A stretch of 64,000 nucleotides of DNA from JACDAE01 sp963744875 (lineage in GTDB: Bacteria > Chloroflexota > Ktedonobacteria > Ktedonobacterales > Ktedonobacteraceae). The notes beneath the pieces are model-generated. The model had not been told where the DNA came from. It saw nothing but the letters and a program-made list of their open reading frames with translations, and did no database searches. The position numbers and the translations under genes are program-made. Below are positions 46,732 to 55,777 of this stretch, one piece after another; within the stretch, counting starts at the first letter, position 1, and the number at the start of each line of letters is the position of its first letter. The stretch lies in assembly GCA_963744875.1 (NCBI GenBank), contig CAVUVQ010000048.1:1-64000 (forward strand). The letters run 5' to 3'.

Positions 46732-48861
46732 ATGAGTTCTCCTGTTAAATTTTGTGATAACTGCGGTGCTACCAATCGTTCGGATGCAAAGTTTTGTTAT
46801 GCATGTGGGCGGCCTCAAATTGTTTATGGCAATATACCTACAACTGCTACAGGTCTGTTAGGAGTATCTTATCAACTCAAGCAGCGCTATGCTGTTATAG
46901 AAAAGCTGGGTCAGGGTGGTTTTGGTGCTATTTATAAAGCGGAAGATGCGCTTTTTAATAATGCTATCCGTGCAGTCAAAGAGATGAGCATGCATGGCAT
47001 GAACGCGCAGGAGACACAGGGGGCCATTGAAGCTTTTAGAAATGAAGCTCTTCTGCTTGCCAATCTCTCTCACCCTAATCTGCCGCGTATTTATGATCAC
47101 TTTGAGGAATATGGACGCTGGTATCTCGTCATGGATTATATTGATGGAGAGACGTTGGAGAAGCGTCTGGAGAAGGCTCCAGGTGGAAAGCTTCCTGTTG
47201 CAGAGGTCATCACAATTGCTCTGCAACTTTGCACCGTGTTAGCATATCTTCATAGCCACCAGCCGCCAATTATCTTTCGTGATCTGAAGCCTGACAATGT
47301 GATGATGACTGATGACAATCATCTCTACCTGATCGATTTCGGTATCGCGCGTTTCTTTAAGCCAGGTCAAGCCAGAGATACCGTAAATCTGGGCACGCCT
47401 GGCTATGCCGCCCCTGAACAATATGGGCGCATGCAGACAACGATCCGCTCAGATATCTATAGCCTGGGTGCAACCCTTTATCATCTCCTCTCCGGTACCA
47501 ATCCCGGTTTAACCCCATTTCTCTTCCTTCCTCTCGATCTCGATCCTCTACTCCCTGGAAACTCTGAGTTAGAGGTGCTTATTATGCAAATGCTTGAGAT
47601 GAAAGAGAATAAAAGGCCAGCGGATACCGCCGTTGTCAGGCAAGAATTGCAACGTATACAGAAAATGCATCAGCTTCAACCGCCATCAGACGTACCTGTT
47701 ATTGCTGTCCAACCCGTTGTTAATGTTCAACCCATGTTGCTTCCTTCAGATCAACAGCTTAGCCTGATTGTGGCTCAGAATGGGAGTGGTCAGTATACAA
47801 CGCTTGGCGAAGCGATACGCAATGCTCCTGCTAATGCATTTCTCCTGGTTCAAGAGGGGGTATATAGAGAGAGTTTGCTGCTGGATAGAGATATCACAAT
47901 CGTCGGTAGTGGCCCGAAAGAGCGAATTATTTTTGAGAGCACGGATAGTCATTGTGTTTTAATGCAAACGAATTCTGCTACATTACGAGGCCTTACGCTC
48001 CGTTGTCAGGCCAGCCGAGAGAACAATCATTACTCAGCTCTTGCAATTCCCCAGGGTCAATTGTTTATCGAAGATTGCGATATTACCTCCAATTCATTGG
48101 CCTGTATCGCTATACAAAACGCCACGACAAAAGCGACCATCCGCTACTGCACTATCCATGATGGTGCTTCACATGGCATCACCATCTTTAATAATGCTCA
48201 AGGAACGCTTGAATATTGTGATATTTTGCAGAATAGCGATGCGGGAATTACAGTCTCGGTCGGGGGCAATGTTACCGTTCGACATTGCACAATACATCAT
48301 AATCAAGGTCATGCCCTCTTCATTTTCGCTAACGGCCAGGGTACATTTGAAGATTGCGAATTATATAAGAATGGTCGTTCCGGTGCAGCAATTACTCAGA
48401 GCAATCCCCTTCTTCTCCGTTGTCAGCTTCATCATAATCAGCACTATGGTATAGAGATTTACCAGGATGGGAAGGGTTCTTATCAGGATTGTGCTATCTA
48501 CTCCAATACTTCTGATAATGTGAGAATAGGTACAGAAAGTACCCCATATTTTTACCTCTGCACTATTCATGATAGTGAGCAATGTGGCATTATGGTTACC
48601 GATAACGGAAAAGGAACTATTGAGTATAGTGATATTAGCGCGAATCGTTTCGCAAATGTGACGATCATGAATGGTGGAAATCCATGTATTCAATATAGCA
48701 AGATACATGCTGGTAAACAAAGCGGTATCCTGATATCTCATGGAGGGGAGGGTAAAATAGAACGTTGTGTAATTGCGAGCAATGCTGGAAAAGCACTTGA
48801 TATCGCCCCCTTCTGCAATGTGATGTTGAAAAGCAATCAAATAGAGGATGTACTGATGTAG
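46732..48861 (+). CDS. Zinc-ribbon Ser/Thr protein kinase fused to a beta-helix domain
   Basis: A 709-aa fusion. Four cysteines (C8, C11, C22, C25 in CDNCG...CYACG) form an N-terminal zinc ribbon. The kinase domain spans about residues 54-310 with GQGGFGAIYKA, the lysine in RAVKEM, a catalytic loop FRDLKPDN (Phe replaces the usual His of HRD) and LIDFGIARF. After a Pro/Gln linker, residues about 345-380 resemble the start of pectin-methylesterase-like beta helices (YTTLGEAIRNAPANAFLLVQ), followed by some 12 NosD-like parallel beta-helix turns (CTIHDGASHGITIFNNAQG, CDILQNSDAGITV). There is no membrane segment. The helix may be a substrate- or ligand-binding scaffold. The stop codon lies in a GTAGGGG repeat. 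Confidence 0.9.
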   Translation: MSSPVKFCDNCGATNRSDAKFCYACGRPQIVYGNIPTTATGLLGVSYQLKQRYAVIEKLGQGGFGAIYKAEDALFNNAIRAVKEMSMHGMNAQETQGAIEAFRNEALLLANLSHPNLPRIYDHFEEYGRWYLVMDYIDGETLEKRLEKAPGGKLPVAEVITIALQLCTVLAYLHSHQPPIIFRDLKPDNVMMTDDNHLYLIDFGIARFFKPGQARDTVNLGTPGYAAPEQYGRMQTTIRSDIYSLGATLYHLLSGTNPGLTPFLFLPLDLDPLLPGNSELEVLIMQMLEMKENKRPADTAVVRQELQRIQKMHQLQPPSDVPVIAVQPVVNVQPMLLPSDQQLSLIVAQNGSGQYTTLGEAIRNAPANAFLLVQEGVYRESLLLDRDITIVGSGPKERIIFESTDSHCVLMQTNSATLRGLTLRCQASRENNHYSALAIPQGQLFIEDCDITSNSLACIAIQNATTKATIRYCTIHDGASHGITIFNNAQGTLEYCDILQNSDAGITVSVGGNVTVRHCTIHHNQGHALFIFANGQGTFEDCELYKNGRSGAAITQSNPLLLRCQLHHNQHYGIEIYQDGKGSYQDCAIYSNTSDNVRIGTESTPYFYLCTIHDSEQCGIMVTDNGKGTIEYSDISANRFANVTIMNGGNPCIQYSKIHAGKQSGILISHGGEGKIERCVIASNAGKALDIAPFCNVMLKSNQIEDVLM

Positions 48862-48881
48862 GGGCGCGATTTATAATCCCG
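48857..48881 (+). repeat. GTAGGGGCGCGATTTAT repeat element
   Basis: TGTAGGGGCGCGATTTATAA and five more bases. The TAG is the stop codon of the kinase/beta-helix gene (48859-48861). Closely similar to the element at 6329-6402. Confidence 0.65.
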
Positions 48882-49095
48882 TTCTCCACCTATAATATTA
48901 TGCCCTTATTATAAAATTATGCTCTTCTCCTCATATCTCATTTCCCATCAGATCCAACTATTTACAAACCTTTTACAAAATCCTGCTGATTCTCTTATCA
49001 CTATTGATTATGATCTAGATAGTGATCCGCAAGACTATATTTTATGTATTGCTGTTCTGCGAAGATAAAGCATGTCGCTTGAGATAGGAGAAGCA

Positions 49096-49563
49096 ATGGA
49101 CAATAATAATCCATATGATACTTCGCTGGAATGGACGAACTTCTATAGCCAGCCAACGGAAAATGTGCGTCCGTATGAAGCGGCCTCTTCATATCCGTTA
49201 ACCCCTTCTTACCAGCAAGAGAAGATCAGGCCTATGCCAGCGGTCAAACGCTTATCTAAGCAAGAGGTGCTGGAGCGTGTGCAGACGTTAAAGGGCTACA
49301 TTGTCGTGGCTACATTGTTGGGGTTTGGGACGTTAGCTGGCCTGGTGGCAAGTCAGATAGTGTCTACAAATACAGTTTCATTGCCAGGGAAGTTCCAGGG
49401 GCCTCCTGCCATGCAACAGGATCCCTCGGGGCCAGTTTATCAAAGAGCACCGTCCGACTCTGGAGGCTTTTTCAATCATGACAGGCAAGATCAAGGACAA
49501 GGAGGATACGGTTTTGGACAAGACAATAACTCAGGGCCATACTCAGGCTCCCATACCTCCTGA
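49096..49563 (+). CDS. Single-span membrane protein upstream of the ApbE-like gene
   Basis: A 155-aa protein. A polar, Pro/Tyr-rich N-terminus of about 65 residues is followed by LSKQEVLERVQTLKGYIVVA and one membrane helix (YIVVATLLGFGTLAGLVAS), then a low-complexity Gly/Gln/Pro/Asp tail outside or inside the cell. AGGAGA six bases upstream sets the ATG at 49096. The last 86 bases overlap the start of the ApbE-like gene, implying translational coupling. No family recognised; a role in the same redox complex is an inference. Confidence 0.7.
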   Translation: MDNNNPYDTSLEWTNFYSQPTENVRPYEAASSYPLTPSYQQEKIRPMPAVKRLSKQEVLERVQTLKGYIVVATLLGFGTLAGLVASQIVSTNTVSLPGKFQGPPAMQQDPSGPVYQRAPSDSGGFFNHDRQDQGQGGYGFGQDNNSGPYSGSHTS

Positions 49564-50500
49564 AACGGTCTGGTCTTTACCAGTTGGGATGAGCCGAACA
49601 CAATTTCGGGCGATGGGGACCGCTATCTCTCTACTACTTCCCGAGGGGCAGTCTCAACTGGGAACGCAGATCGTGCAGGACCTTTTCTCTTTATGGGAGC
49701 AAACACTGAGTCGTTTTTTGCCTGAGAGCGAATTGTCGCGCCTGAATGCGCTGAGTGGCAAGCCAGTTGTCGTAAGTAATCTGCTTTACTCTGTGCTCGA
49801 AACGGCGCTTGGCGCGGCGCAGACCACGCAGGGCGTGTATGATCCAACGCTCTGGCGGCAGATGGTGCAGGTAGGCTATGATCGTACGTTTGATGAACTC
49901 TCTTCTGTGCAGCCTGCCGCTTCGGTAACCATCTCTCCTGGCGGTGGCTGGCGGCAGATTCGCTTAGATGCGGACGAGCGTTGCGTCACCCTCCCTCCGG
50001 GTATCGGCCTGGACTTTGGGGGCATTGCAAAGGGTATGGCCGTTGATGCTGCACTGAATAGTTTGCGCGAAGCGGGTATTGAAACAGCGCTTGTCAATGC
50101 GGGAGGAGACCTTGCTGTATTGGGTTTTCCGCTGGAGACGGAGCAATGGCCGATAGCAGTTCCCGGCAAAGAGCAATCCTGGAACATTCCTTTGCGCCAG
50201 GGAGCCATGGCAACCTCTGGGATTGCCCGTCGCCATTGGCTGCAGGGCGGTCAACAGCGTCATCACCTGGTTGACCCACGTACAGGTACCTCGGCACAGA
50301 GTGGCCTCTGGTCAGTGACCGTAGCCGCTGCACGCTGTGAGCAGGCCGAGGTAGCAGCCAAAGTTGCATTTATTCTTGGTAAGAGGCGAGGTGCAAACTT
50401 TCTACGCTCTCATTCCCTACCCGGCGTGCTCGTATGCGAGGATGGCACCTGGGAAGCTGTAGCGCCCTGGCCGGTTCAATTCATGACGGAAAAGCTATAA
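49478..50500 (+). CDS. ApbE-like FAD:protein FMN transferase
   Basis: A 340-aa ApbE-family protein. Conserved blocks are MGTAISLLLPE, SRFLPESELSRLNAL, GLDFGGIAKGMAVDAAL, VNAGGDLAVLGFP and HHLVDPRTGTSAQSG. ApbE enzymes attach FMN to Thr/Ser of redox proteins. The usual metal-binding DALAT segment near the C-terminus here reads AEVAAKVAF, i.e. Glu for Asp and Lys for Thr, which may weaken activity. It lacks a lipoprotein signal. GGAGG lies 11 bases upstream of ATG 49478, inside the preceding gene; an internal ATG at codon 38 would avoid the overlap. No FMN-binding acceptor gene is nearby. Confidence 0.85.
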   Translation: MTGKIKDKEDTVLDKTITQGHTQAPIPPETVWSLPVGMSRTQFRAMGTAISLLLPEGQSQLGTQIVQDLFSLWEQTLSRFLPESELSRLNALSGKPVVVSNLLYSVLETALGAAQTTQGVYDPTLWRQMVQVGYDRTFDELSSVQPAASVTISPGGGWRQIRLDADERCVTLPPGIGLDFGGIAKGMAVDAALNSLREAGIETALVNAGGDLAVLGFPLETEQWPIAVPGKEQSWNIPLRQGAMATSGIARRHWLQGGQQRHHLVDPRTGTSAQSGLWSVTVAAARCEQAEVAAKVAFILGKRRGANFLRSHSLPGVLVCEDGTWEAVAPWPVQFMTEKL

Positions 50501-50503
50501 CTA

Positions 50504-50908
50504 TCATTGCGTATCTGAATTGAGGCTGGAGATATGCACTGTACGCTGTCGTGGCCCATCCAACTCGACCAGGATAATCCGTTGCCACGTGCCAAGTTGT
50601 AGCTGACCATTCAGATAGGGAACCATGAGTGATGGCCCAAGAATTGATGAGAGAATATGGTCAGGCGTATGCGCAGGATCATGGGGGTGCCGATAAGACA
50701 TCTTTGGTAACAGGCGACGTAGCGCATCTAAAAGATCTTGATCGGTACCTGGATCAAGATCGGCTGTAGTCAATGCACAGGTTGTGTGGGCGGCGAAGAC
50801 AACGCAGATGCCGTCCGATGCGTTCATCTGCCGTAGAGCCTCTTCCACCGTCTCCGTAATATCTACAACCTCATCTTTTTTCCGCGTACGAATAATTCTT
50901 GTTTGCAT
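50504..50908 (-). CDS. YjbQ/UPF0047 family protein
   Basis: A 134-aa protein of the conserved YjbQ family (secondary thiamine-phosphate synthase activity reported for some members). Signature parts are VFAAHTTCALTTADLDPGTDQDLLDALRR in two pieces, HTPDHILSSILGPSLMVP and LGTWQRIILVELDGPRQRTV. It is a small trimeric beta-barrel-like enzyme of still unclear role. The gene converges on the ApbE-like gene, 3 bases apart, and follows the DUF5679 gene on the same strand, with a long inverted repeat between them. Confidence 0.92.
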   Translation of the reverse strand: MQTRIIRTRKKDEVVDITETVEEALRQMNASDGICVVFAAHTTCALTTADLDPGTDQDLLDALRRLLPKMSYRHPHDPAHTPDHILSSILGPSLMVPYLNGQLQLGTWQRIILVELDGPRQRTVHISSLNSDTQ

Positions 50909-50971
50909 AAATATAACCTCGCGTGCTCATAATACTGGGGTGGGATAGGGGACAGGGATAGGGGATTACGG

Positions 50972-51098
50972 GATACGGGCTTATTCCACTTCGTTCCATT
51001 GCGCCCCTACAAGGGTATTGACCCTTTTTTGCTCTTTGCCACTTAACGCACATTTTACCGTAGGGGCGCAATGGAACGAAGTGGAATAAGCCCGTATC
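50972..51098. repeat. 39-bp inverted repeat
   Basis: Arms 50972-51010 and 51060-51098 are exact complements (GATACGGGCTTATTCCACTT and on), joined by 49 bases. The inner ends read GCGCCCCTAC/GTAGGGGCGC, so it belongs to the GTAGGGGC family. It lies between the YjbQ and DUF5679 genes. Confidence 0.8.
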
Positions 51099-51159
51099 TA
51101 TCCCGTGTCCCATCCTATACTTCCACCTCGTATCTTCCACCTGGTATCTCTAAAGACGC

Positions 51160-51318
51160 TTATGCTTTCTTTTCAGCGGGCAGAATACGGTTCAAGCGTG
51201 TGCCACAAACGGGACATTGCCCCTGTAGTGCCGGTTTGCCGTTTTTCATGGTAATGTGGTGTGGATCTTTCATTTCCCGCTTTTCTTTGCACTTCACGCA
51301 GTATGCTATATCCGCCAT
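51160..51318 (-). CDS. DUF5679 family small zinc-ribbon protein
   Basis: A 52-aa protein with two CxxC pairs: AYCVKCKEKREM and GQCPVCGTRL, with the conserved centre HHITMKNGKPALQG. This is the DUF5679 pattern, a short zinc-ribbon family common in Chloroflexota and actinobacteria. AGGAGA nine bases upstream of the ATG at 51318 supports the start. It reads toward the YjbQ gene. Such rubredoxin-like or nucleic-acid-binding ribbons have no established role. Confidence 0.88.
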   Translation of the reverse strand: MADIAYCVKCKEKREMKDPHHITMKNGKPALQGQCPVCGTRLNRILPAEKKA

Positions 51319-51504
51319 ATCATGTTCTCCTTTTGCTTATGTTCTAATGTAAAAAAATGATTGTCCTGCATATGGGAAGCAACACGAGTCTCCCTCAAGA
51401 GCAGATACTCTTTATCTATACGATGGTGAAAGCCGATACGCTTCAAGCTAAACGAAATGGCTACTCTATTCATGCATGAGTCATTGTCTGATAGATTCAG
51501 AATG

Positions 51505-51534
51505 TTGACAGCAGTTAGTACTCCACTGTATTAT
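51505..51534 (+). promoter_or_regulatory. Promoter of the HTH regulator gene
   Basis: TTGACA (51505-51510), an 18-base spacer and TATTAT (51529-51534), about 40 bases upstream of the start at 51574. Confidence 0.55.
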
Positions 51535-51573
51535 ATTTATCGTGTATAGGGAATTGTAAAGAAGAGGAGGGAT

Positions 51574-52647
51574 ATGGAAGGATCAGAGACATGGCGCGAA
51601 TTGCTGGCAGAGATCATGAGCAACCCTCAGGAGCGAGAGCGGATTGTGCAAGAACTCAATGTCAATCGTATTACCATTGCACGTTGGATTAATAATGAAA
51701 GCATACCTCGTCTAGATAGTCTTCGCCGCCTGCTTGATGTTGTACCTGAACAGAGGGACCTCCTCTTTAGCCTGCTTGTACGCGATTTTCCTGATATTGC
51801 GCTTCATGTAGAGGTTGCCGAACCTGTCTATGAGGTTACATCCGATTTCTATGCCAGTGTTTTTAAGGCGTATGTGACTACAACTGCTCATGTGCGCTTC
51901 TGGTCACTAGGCAAGATGATTCTTCAATATCTCCTGACACAACTCGACCCTGATTTACAACACGTGGCTATCTTGCTTTTGAAATGTCAAACGCCCTCTC
52001 AGCATGTTGTGCGTAGTCTACGAAGTGTAATGGGTATGGGTACACCTCCCTGGCATGGCAACATGGAAACTCAAACTATTATGCTTGGCGCAGAATCATT
52101 CGCGGGACAGGTACTTCTTTCTGGATATCCTGCTCTTATTGAGAACGCAGAGAAATATGTTGGTCTGTGGCCTCATAGCAAATACTCAGTTCCAGGCTAC
52201 CAGTTTTTCGCATTTAATCATGAGAACGAGCGTCGTGCTCCCCATGATGCCCAGATACGCCGTATTGCAAGCGAGATGGCCGCCCCCATTGTGCATATGG
52301 ATAAAAGCGCTGCTATACTCTACGTTTGCAGTACACGACCCGGTGCCTTCAGCCTTCCTCATCTGCAATTGCTTCAGAAATGTGCTGTTTTAATGACGTT
52401 AGCGTTTGCACCTGAGGAATTCTATGCTCGCAAAGAAATTGTTTTACATATGTTGCCTCATCCCTGGGTACAAGGTCCCCTGCTCTTACAAGTTCCACAG
52501 CGCATTCTTCAACTTATGCGTAGCGCGATGAGTGAGAATACGCCCCTGGATAGAACAACTGCCGAGCGCGTAGTATGGCAGCAGGTAGAGGAAGAATTGA
52601 TCCAGTTGGCGTTCAGGTATCATAGGAGTAAAGTACACGAAAGTTGA
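51574..52647 (+). CDS. HTH regulator with GAF-like sensor domain
   Basis: A 357-aa protein. The N-terminal 60 residues are a Cro/C1-type DNA-binding domain (RERIVQELNVNRITIARWIN, then SIPRLDSLRRLLDVVP). The region from about residue 85 to 290 has the layout of a GAF domain (FWSLGKMILQYLLTQLDP, AESFAGQVLLSGYPALIENA, PIVHMDKSAAILYVCS), and a helical C-terminus follows. AGAGGAGGG precedes the ATG. It probably binds a small ligand and controls nearby or own transcription; targets are unknown. Confidence 0.82.
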   Translation: MEGSETWRELLAEIMSNPQERERIVQELNVNRITIARWINNESIPRLDSLRRLLDVVPEQRDLLFSLLVRDFPDIALHVEVAEPVYEVTSDFYASVFKAYVTTTAHVRFWSLGKMILQYLLTQLDPDLQHVAILLLKCQTPSQHVVRSLRSVMGMGTPPWHGNMETQTIMLGAESFAGQVLLSGYPALIENAEKYVGLWPHSKYSVPGYQFFAFNHENERRAPHDAQIRRIASEMAAPIVHMDKSAAILYVCSTRPGAFSLPHLQLLQKCAVLMTLAFAPEEFYARKEIVLHMLPHPWVQGPLLLQVPQRILQLMRSAMSENTPLDRTTAERVVWQQVEEELIQLAFRYHRSKVHES

Positions 52648-52709
52648 TCATTCATTGCCTGGGGTCAGGGCATTGCGTACCTGTAACTTAGCAATGGAAG
52701 GATGCCCCG

Positions 52710-53483
52710 TTAAGCTGCATAATCCTCGCTATTCAACGTTTCTACCTGCTGTGTCTTTCTTTGTATGCACGCGATCACAAACGCCGAGAAGAGCTTTGCC
52801 CAACCGGGGTTGAACTGATAAAGTTCTTCAGGATGACATTGTGCAGCTAGCATAAAAGGATGATCCATAACTTCCATGAGTTCAGCAACACCATCTCCAG
52901 AACGTCCGCTGATGATCACCCTGTTTCCTGGTTTCCTGATTCCCTGGTGATGCAGACTATTGCTCTCCAGAACCTTCTGCCCAAAGATCTTTTCCATATG
53001 GCTACCCGCTTCAACCTGTACATTATGGGCAAACTCATTGCGCGGTAGATCCCAACTGGCATGTGCTAAACTATCTGGATATTGCTCACCCAGATCTTGA
53101 TACAGGTCGCCACCCAGTGCCACGTTCAGTAACTGCATACCGCGACAGATGCCGAGTGTTGGAATATTCTCCCGTAAAGCCCAATGTGCCAGTGCCAGTT
53201 CTAGTGCATCAAGGGCAGGGTTTGTGTTGCCTAAAAGCGGATGTGGTTGCTGATGATAATTGCGTGGATCAATATCGAGGCCGCCAGGTAGTAAAAGTCC
53301 ATCCAGGTGCGGAAGGAGCGTTTGTAATCCATTTATATCTTGTAGAATAGGGATGAGGATAGGCATTCCACCAGCATCTTCGACAGCCTGGATATAACTT
53401 GTGTTGCTATAATCGATCGGACGTTCATGATTATGTGCCGAGCGTGTACCCGCACGCGTAGTAATACCAATTAGAGGACGCAT
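52710..53483 (-). CDS. Peptidase C26 / gamma-glutamyl-GABA hydrolase family (PuuD-like)
   Basis: A 257-aa class I glutamine amidotransferase-like hydrolase. The N-terminus RPLIGITTRAGTRS, the oxyanion segment DGLLLPGGLDIDPRNY, the nucleophile elbow LGICRGMQLLNVALGG (Cys) and AQCHPEELYQ (His, Glu) form the full catalytic set. Such enzymes split gamma-glutamyl bonds, e.g. gamma-glutamyl-GABA in putrescine breakdown. AAGGAG ahead of the ATG at 53483 sets the start; a longer frame from 53513 would begin before its ribosome site. No other polyamine gene is nearby. Confidence 0.92.
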   Translation of the reverse strand: MRPLIGITTRAGTRSAHNHERPIDYSNTSYIQAVEDAGGMPILIPILQDINGLQTLLPHLDGLLLPGGLDIDPRNYHQQPHPLLGNTNPALDALELALAHWALRENIPTLGICRGMQLLNVALGGDLYQDLGEQYPDSLAHASWDLPRNEFAHNVQVEAGSHMEKIFGQKVLESNSLHHQGIRKPGNRVIISGRSGDGVAELMEVMDHPFMLAAQCHPEELYQFNPGWAKLFSAFVIACIQRKTQQVETLNSEDYAA

Positions 53484-53750
53484 TAGTAGTAACTCCTTAG
53501 TGAAAATGTACAAAACAGCTCTACCATACTGTTAAAAGATCAGTGATTCTTTTTGTTTCTCCAATAATTATGAAACAAAAAACGAAGTAAGGCTTTGTGT
53601 AGTGTAATTTGTATAGCATTCTCACTTCTATATGTTTCACACTTGGAAAGCGCGATTTGTTCCGCAGGCATGAGCAATAACTTGCCTCACTACTAACGCC
53701 AACAAATAGAGAGCGGTAAATATTCCGCTCTCGTCTCAGCTTTTTAATGA

Positions 53751-55628
53751 TTATGCAACCGCATACAGGCTAAAACTCTTGACCACTACGGTTCCTCCCG
53801 CATCAACAGCAATTCCCGCCGTTCCACTCCCATATGTCCTATCATAGGCAGTACCCACCCGTTGTCCATTGACATAAAAAGTGAAGTTCGCTCCCATAAC
53901 GACGACCGTCACACGTAATGAGCCGTGGACATCAATGGATGTTGTCCCCGACGCAATCTGCGTTTGTACTCCACTGGCGTTGTCATAAACGTACGCTCCC
54001 CATGTGCCGTTGGGATGAATGAAAAAGGTATAGACGCCTTGCTGATTCCCCGGCTGATTGCGGAAGTAGATGCCAAAATCAGAGGAGGTATTGGCCTGTT
54101 GCATCTGCGCCTCTATCACATAGTCATTCGGGTAGGTGCCGTTTGGTGTGGCCGTCAAAAGAGTCCCGACGAGGTTGGGAGAGACGGAATTGGGATTGCT
54201 GATCGTCGTGCCCACAACTGAACATTGTAGTCCAGGGGTGTTATAGTCAGCCCACTGTCCTCCTCCCTTGTCGCATTGCCCGCTCGGAGTCGATGTTGTG
54301 TAAAGTAGTTTTCCATAGTTAATAGCGTTGGCTGGACCCGTTGTTGGTGTGGAGGGGACCGTCGGAACTTTTGTCGCAGGAGTGGTCGCCGTTGGCACTG
54401 ACGTTGTAGCAGGCGTATTGTTGTTTGCAAGCAGGCTCCCATTCCCCGCTGGTGTAGTAGAACCCTGGAAGTGCGTAAATGCAAATGCGACCGTTCCTCC
54501 AAGAAGAAGGATGATTACCACCAGGACTGGAATAATTGTGCGAGAAAGCTTATTGCCTGCCGAAGAACGTTGCGGCAAAGACGGCTGAACTCCTGCTTGA
54601 ACGAATGGAGCCTGAGGCGGCGGGGGAGGAGGTGGTGATGCAATACGGGTTGTAGGAATATTCTCTTCCGCCTGGAATGGTGCCACAGGGGTCATTGGTT
54701 CGGTTGGGATATAATATTCCGCTCCGCTTTGAGAGAGTGAGGCGGGAGTATTCTGCACCGTAGGAGCATTATTTCCCTGGGCATTCTGCAAAGCTTGTGC
54801 AAATGCCTGCACCGTAGGAAAGCGCTCTTCCGGCTTTTTTGCTAATGCCCGTAAAAGAACCGCATCTACAGTAGATGGGATGCGAGAGTTATGTATGCTG
54901 GGTGGTTGTGGCATCTCGTGAATATGCTTGTACATCATCTGTTGCATATTCCCTTGAAACGGGACCGTCCCGGTAAGCAATTGATAGCTCATCACAGCCA
55001 GGGCGTATTGATCGCTGGCTGCAACTGGCTTTCCGGCCCACTGCTCTGGAGCCATGGCAGCCGGGGTGCCTCGTATATTCTGGCTGGCCGTCGATGTTGC
55101 TGTACTGAAACGGGCGATGCCGAAATCTGTGAGCAAAAGATCCGGTTCTCGGCCTTGACGTATGCGCACAAGGAAATTCGAGCCTTTCACATCCAGGTGT
55201 ACAATTTGATGGTCGTGAGCATATTGTAATGCGTCAGCCGCCTGCAGAACCAGGGAAATAACCCCTTCCAGAGGAAGCAAGCCACTACCATGCGTTTGCA
55301 ACCAGTCAACCAGTGAGCCATCCGGGCGATATGGCATAACCAGGTAGGTGTACGTTCCTCGATTGACCGTCTGTTCACCGAAGTCGATCAACGGCAAAAT
55401 ATTGGGATGGTCAAGTGAGGCAATGGCTTTCATCTCGCGCTGGAAGAGGCGCGTAGCTTCTTGCGTGCCGGGCGCATTGGGATAAGGATCAAGTTCGCTC
55501 CGTACAACTTTCACGGCCACCTGGCGGGCAATGCGTGTATCTTCCGCTACATAAACCTCGCCCATGCCACCACTCCCAATAGGTCGTAAGAGCCTGTAAT
55601 GTCCCAGAATGGTTCCCTCTAGCGACAT
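53751..55628 (-). CDS. Membrane Ser/Thr protein kinase with outer lectin-like domain
   Basis: A 625-aa PknB-type kinase. Residues about 10-270 form the kinase with GSGGMGEVYVAED, AVKVV, a catalytic loop HLDVKGSN (Leu in place of the Arg of HRD, so a non-RD kinase) and LTDFGIARF. A Pro-rich juxtamembrane linker includes a run of prolines near residue 330, then one membrane helix (TIIPVLVVIILLLGGTVAF). The outer part has a Thr/Pro-rich stalk and a concanavalin-like sandwich domain (DYVIEAQMQQ, SDFGIYFRNQPGNQQGVYTF, FYVNGQRVG). It likely links an extracellular carbohydrate or wall signal to phosphorylation inside. Confidence 0.92.
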   Translation of the reverse strand: MSLEGTILGHYRLLRPIGSGGMGEVYVAEDTRIARQVAVKVVRSELDPYPNAPGTQEATRLFQREMKAIASLDHPNILPLIDFGEQTVNRGTYTYLVMPYRPDGSLVDWLQTHGSGLLPLEGVISLVLQAADALQYAHDHQIVHLDVKGSNFLVRIRQGREPDLLLTDFGIARFSTATSTASQNIRGTPAAMAPEQWAGKPVAASDQYALAVMSYQLLTGTVPFQGNMQQMMYKHIHEMPQPPSIHNSRIPSTVDAVLLRALAKKPEERFPTVQAFAQALQNAQGNNAPTVQNTPASLSQSGAEYYIPTEPMTPVAPFQAEENIPTTRIASPPPPPPPQAPFVQAGVQPSLPQRSSAGNKLSRTIIPVLVVIILLLGGTVAFAFTHFQGSTTPAGNGSLLANNNTPATTSVPTATTPATKVPTVPSTPTTGPANAINYGKLLYTTSTPSGQCDKGGGQWADYNTPGLQCSVVGTTISNPNSVSPNLVGTLLTATPNGTYPNDYVIEAQMQQANTSSDFGIYFRNQPGNQQGVYTFFIHPNGTWGAYVYDNASGVQTQIASGTTSIDVHGSLRVTVVVMGANFTFYVNGQRVGTAYDRTYGSGTAGIAVDAGGTVVVKSFSLYAVA

Positions 55629-55742
55629 ATTTTTTCTCCTTGATATAGAAAAATAGAGTTATTTGTAAGATGTAAGTATTGAAAAAGTTGCAAAATATAA
55701 CCGCATTATAACATAACGAAATTTTTCAATTTTCTGCAACAC

Positions 55743-55771
55743 TTGACACATCCCGTGCTATCGTGTATCCT
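55743..55771 (+). promoter_or_regulatory. Promoter of the proline T-box operon
   Basis: TTGACA (55743-55748), a 17-base spacer and TATCCT (55766-55771). Transcription would begin near 55778, at the 5' edge of the T-box leader. Confidence 0.55.
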
Positions 55772-55777
55772 TGGCGC

